Part shown: positions 5,095 to 6,696 of the stretch, piece by piece
Position numbering within the stretch: position 1 is the stretch's first letter
How the letters are laid out: every line of letters begins with the position of its first letter
DNA from: Deltaproteobacteria bacterium
Lineage (GTDB): Bacteria > Myxococcota_A > UBA9160 > SMWR01
Length of the DNA: 6,696 nt
Assembly: GCA_019313605.1 (NCBI GenBank)
Contig: JAFDAW010000214.1
Coordinates: 1-6,696 of the forward strand
Direction: 5' to 3'
The notes under the pieces: generated by a model
The model's database searches: none
What the model was told of the DNA's origin: nothing
The model's input: the letters and a program-made list of their open reading frames with translations, nothing else
Made by a program: the position numbers and the translations under genes

Positions 5095-5159
5095 GACGCC
5101 CTCGACGGCGGCAGGTCGCGCCGAAGCGGCGTTGTGTGAGCGATGTCTGTGCTTCTCAT
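5095..5159 (-). pseudogene. rplS: Frame-disrupted 5' end of rplS (start codon plus about 18 codons)
   Basis: The ATG at 5159-5157 overlaps the trmD TGA (5158-5156) as ATGA and is preceded by GGGAGAAG at 5172-5165 with 5-base spacing, the expected start for the next operon gene. Its frame reads MRSTDIAHTTPLRRDLPP. The LRRDLP part, with Asp15-Leu16-Pro17, matches the 'lrxDlPxF' segment near residues 16-18 of bL19. It then runs into non-bL19 sequence (SRASCCVGRR...), while the bL19 body resumes as VEGVVLRRKK in the -1-shifted frame. From the DLP motif to the EGVV motif the family has about 24 more residues than are present here. That corresponds to about 73 missing nt, a length that also explains the frame change. 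No canonical slippery heptamer is visible, so programmed frameshifting is unlikely. Confidence 0.6.
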
Positions 5160-5875
5160 GACTGCTTCTCCCTTTCCCGGGCGCCCCGGGTGTCGAGCAA
5201 ATCGGGCCGGCGCCGCCGGGTGTATTCGCTCGACTGCTCCGCTCGCCACCGCTCGACCGCGCCGTGGTCTCCCGAGAGGAGGACCGGCGGAACGGCCTGG
5301 CCGCGAAATTCAGCGGGCCGAGTGTACTGCGGTCCCTCCAAAGTGGGACCCTGAAATGACTCCGTGGCGATGGATTCTGGATTTCCCACGACCCCGGGGA
5401 CGAGCCGCGCGAGCCCCTCGATTACCGCCATGGCCGGAACCTCGCCTCCCGAGAGCACGTAATCGCCGATCGAGAGCTCCGCGTCCACGGCCAGCTCGAT
5501 CGCCCTCTGATCCACTCCCTCATATCGCCCGCAGACGAGCACCAGCGCCTGCTCTTTTACCATGCCTTCCAACCCGACCTGGTCTAGCCGCTCACCCTGG
5601 GGCGAGAGCGCAATCACCCGCGCCGTCCTTTCGGGCCCTTTTGGGCCCGCGAGGGCCTCGATGGCCGCCACGAGCGGCTCCGGCTTCATCACCATCCCGG
5701 GCCCGCCGCCGTAGGGCGAATCGTCCACCGTCCGGTGCGGGTCGGTCGTCCAGTCGCGCAGATCGTGGACCGCGACCTCCAGGCGCCCCGTGCGAACCGC
5801 AATTCCGACGATCGACTCGTCGCAAAACGCCTCGAACAGGCCCGGAAAGATCGTGATGACGTCGATCCGCAGCAT
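5156..5875 (-). CDS. trmD: tRNA (guanine(37)-N1)-methyltransferase TrmD
   Basis: TrmD methylates N1 of G37 next to the anticodon of a subset of tRNAs using SAM, preventing +1 frameshifts. It is a SPOUT (trefoil-knot) homodimer. From the ATG at 5875-5873 it has 239 residues and begins MLRIDVITIFPGLFEAF, the canonical start. Motifs are YGGGPGMVMKPEP (55-67), VCGRYEGVDQR (114-124), IGDYVLSGGE (136-145), the knot motif IPGVxGN-like VPGVVGNPES (159-168), TLEGPQYTRP (178-187) and VPPVLLSGDHGAVERWR (195-211). Glu180 occupies the position of the catalytic Asp known from the E. coli and H. influenzae enzymes; Glu is common there in other bacteria. A TTG five codons earlier (5890) is in frame but lies inside the Shine-Dalgarno region of the chosen start. 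TrmD follows rimM by 26 bp, and its TGA overlaps the rplS ATG, so the two are probably translationally coupled. Confidence 0.96.
   Translation of the reverse strand: MLRIDVITIFPGLFEAFCDESIVGIAVRTGRLEVAVHDLRDWTTDPHRTVDDSPYGGGPGMVMKPEPLVAAIEALAGPKGPERTARVIALSPQGERLDQVGLEGMVKEQALVLVCGRYEGVDQRAIELAVDAELSIGDYVLSGGEVPAMAVIEGLARLVPGVVGNPESIATESFQGPTLEGPQYTRPAEFRGQAVPPVLLSGDHGAVERWRAEQSSEYTRRRRPDLLDTRGAREREKQS
5165..5172 (-). promoter_or_regulatory. Shine-Dalgarno of rplS inside the end of trmD
   Basis: GGGAGAAG, five bases upstream of the ATG at 5159-5157, shows that translation of rplS is meant to start there. This is what exposes the frame conflict in rplS. Confidence 0.6.
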
Positions 5876-5883
5876 CCGCTGCG

Positions 5884-5888
5884 CCTCC
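5884..5888 (-). promoter_or_regulatory. Shine-Dalgarno that decides the trmD start
   Basis: GGAGG with 8-base spacing to the ATG at 5875-5873. It supports the start MLRIDVITIFPG over the in-frame TTG at 5890, which overlaps this site. Confidence 0.65.
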
Positions 5889-5901
5889 AAATCGGCTCTT
5901 C

Positions 5902-6477
5902 CTACACGGAGTCGAGCAGCCCCGGAAGGATCTCGATCACGATACGCCGCGCTTCGATGTCGACCTCGCGCAGCTGGCTCTCCATCGCGGGGATCAACTG
6001 CTGCGCTCCTTTTTCGTCTTCGACCACGAGGACGTCGACCGCGCCGGTCGCCCAGACTTCGCGGACCGTGCCGATCTGCAGGCCGTCCGCACCTTCGACC
6101 CTGCAGCCGACCAGCTCATAGCTGTAGTACTCGCCCTCGGGCAACGCCTCCAACTGCGAGGCTTTGGTAACCACCAGCTTGCCCCGCAACTGCTCCGCGG
6201 ATTCGCGACTCGCGACGCCAACGAGCGTCATGCGAACTTCCTCGCGGCGTCCGGCACTGACCTGGGTCACCTCGAACCGCTCCGCGTCCGCTGCGTCCTC
6301 ACTCTCGACGAGCAGCGCGACCTCGAGCCTCATCAGGTTGTCGGGGACACCGCCGAAGTAGCGAACTCGAAGTTGCCCGCCGAGGCCGTGCGCACCGACG
6401 ATGCGGCCCAGCACAACCCGTTCGCCGGGCTCCCGCTCCGCTTCAGTCGACGATGTCGAGCCGGCAGTCGGCTCCAT
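5902..6477 (-). CDS. rimM: Ribosome maturation factor RimM
   Basis: RimM binds the 30S protein uS19 and promotes maturation of the 16S 3' (head) domain. With the ATG at 6477-6475 it has 191 residues. A low-complexity N-terminus (about 1-20) is followed by the RimM N-domain VVLGRIVGAHGLGGQLRVRYFGG (21-43), a central segment, then GEYYSYELVGCRV (115-127), which starts the PRC-barrel domain, GTVREVW (136-142) and QLIPAMES (160-167). The frame is open to 6534, but the extra 19 residues lie within khpA and look unrelated. The chosen ATG has GGGAG ten bases upstream and overlaps the khpA 3' end by 35 bp. A GTG at 6414-6412 (residue 22) would remove the overlap and start right at the conserved domain, so the exact start is uncertain. 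It is the third gene of the expected rpsP-khpA-rimM-trmD-rplS operon. Confidence 0.92.
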   Translation of the reverse strand: MEPTAGSTSSTEAEREPGERVVLGRIVGAHGLGGQLRVRYFGGVPDNLMRLEVALLVESEDAADAERFEVTQVSAGRREEVRMTLVGVASRESAEQLRGKLVVTKASQLEALPEGEYYSYELVGCRVEGADGLQIGTVREVWATGAVDVLVVEDEKGAQQLIPAMESQLREVDIEARRIVIEILPGLLDSV

Positions 6478-6679
6478 CACGAGAAGCTCCCAGCACGGCG
6501 CGAATCGCCTTGGCAACTCGACCCTGTCGGCCAATCACCCGGCCGCGGTCGTCGGCGTCGGTCTCGAGCTCCAGGGTCTGGCCGTCGTCGACTTCCGTCA
6601 CGACGACAGAGTCGGGATTGTTGACGATCGCTTTCGCGATGAACTCGACGAGATCGGTCGGTGAGTGCTCGCTCGCCAT
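6443..6679 (-). CDS. khpA: KH-domain RNA-binding protein KhpA (YlqC family)
   Basis: A 78-residue single-KH-domain protein of the KhpA/YlqC family, whose members bind RNA and, in Gram-positive bacteria, pair with KhpB. The hallmark GXXG loop is present as GRQG (50-53) in DRGRVIGRQGRVAKAIRAVL (44-63). The N-terminal DLVEFIAKAIVNNPDSVVV (9-27) and the acidic LELETDADD stretch are typical of the family. The length is standard and the ATG is at 6679-6677. Just upstream, GTGGCGGTGGGCTGA (6695-6681) could be the end of the preceding gene, one base before the ATG. In this operon that would be rpsP, but too little is visible to call it. The 3' end overlaps rimM by 35 bp if rimM starts at 6477. The operon position supports a role in ribosome or RNA metabolism. 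Confidence 0.93.
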   Translation of the reverse strand: MASEHSPTDLVEFIAKAIVNNPDSVVVTEVDDGQTLELETDADDRGRVIGRQGRVAKAIRAVLGASRDGADCRLDIVD

Positions 6680-6696
6680 CTCAGCCCACCGCCACA

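Noticed and set aside
5095..5159. Programmed ribosomal frameshift in rplS
   Set aside because: No canonical slippery heptamer or plausible stimulatory site is visible, and even after a -1 shift about 24 conserved residues would still be missing.
6681..6695. End of an upstream rpsP gene (frame ending VAVG-stop)
   Set aside because: Expected from operon order and possible in one frame, but four codons give no way to recognise the protein.

Overview
The window is a GC-rich bacterial chromosomal segment made mostly of housekeeping genes, nearly all on the minus strand. Gene content and order, the high GC, and a ribosomal protein bL19 with a long Ala/Glu-rich acidic tail fit a proteobacterial or deltaproteobacterial/Myxococcota-like chromosome. 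That placement is a loose inference: there is no rRNA or other decisive marker gene here.

Right part (about 4714-6679, minus strand): the classical ribosome-maturation operon, read right to left as khpA (KH-domain RNA-binding protein), rimM (16S processing factor), trmD (tRNA m1G37 methyltransferase) and rplS (ribosomal protein bL19). The genes overlap or are closely spaced, and the usual first gene, rpsP, would lie just beyond the right edge. The rplS gene looks damaged. A proper start with a Shine-Dalgarno overlaps the trmD stop, but the conserved body of bL19 continues in a different frame, and about 24 family residues (about 73 nt) are missing between them.

Middle (about 4400-4719): a non-coding stretch between the convergent 3' ends of yraN (plus) and rplS (minus), filled by five tandem copies of a 55-bp unit. 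Each copy carries two short inverted repeats. The copy touching the rplS stop codon has an extended, perfect 8-bp stem. This is the most unusual structure in the window.

Left-centre (about 423-4399): yraN, a UPF0102 nuclease-like protein, is the only clear plus-strand gene. It is divergent from a minus-strand cluster mtnP - apt - mtnA - rsmI. The first three make biochemical sense together: MtnP splits methylthioadenosine into adenine and methylthioribose-1-phosphate, Apt recovers the adenine as AMP, and MtnA isomerises the sugar phosphate. rsmI (16S rRNA C1402 2'-O-methyltransferase) is coupled by overlap to mtnA and ends at a strong hairpin that could be a terminator.

Left edge (1-276, minus strand): the first 92 codons of a gene that runs out of the window, probably a class I SAM-dependent methyltransferase.

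I see no mobile element, CRISPR array, tRNA, rRNA or defence gene. The points worth following up are the 55-bp hairpin repeat array, the disrupted rplS, and the mutually exclusive hairpins at the end of rsmI.
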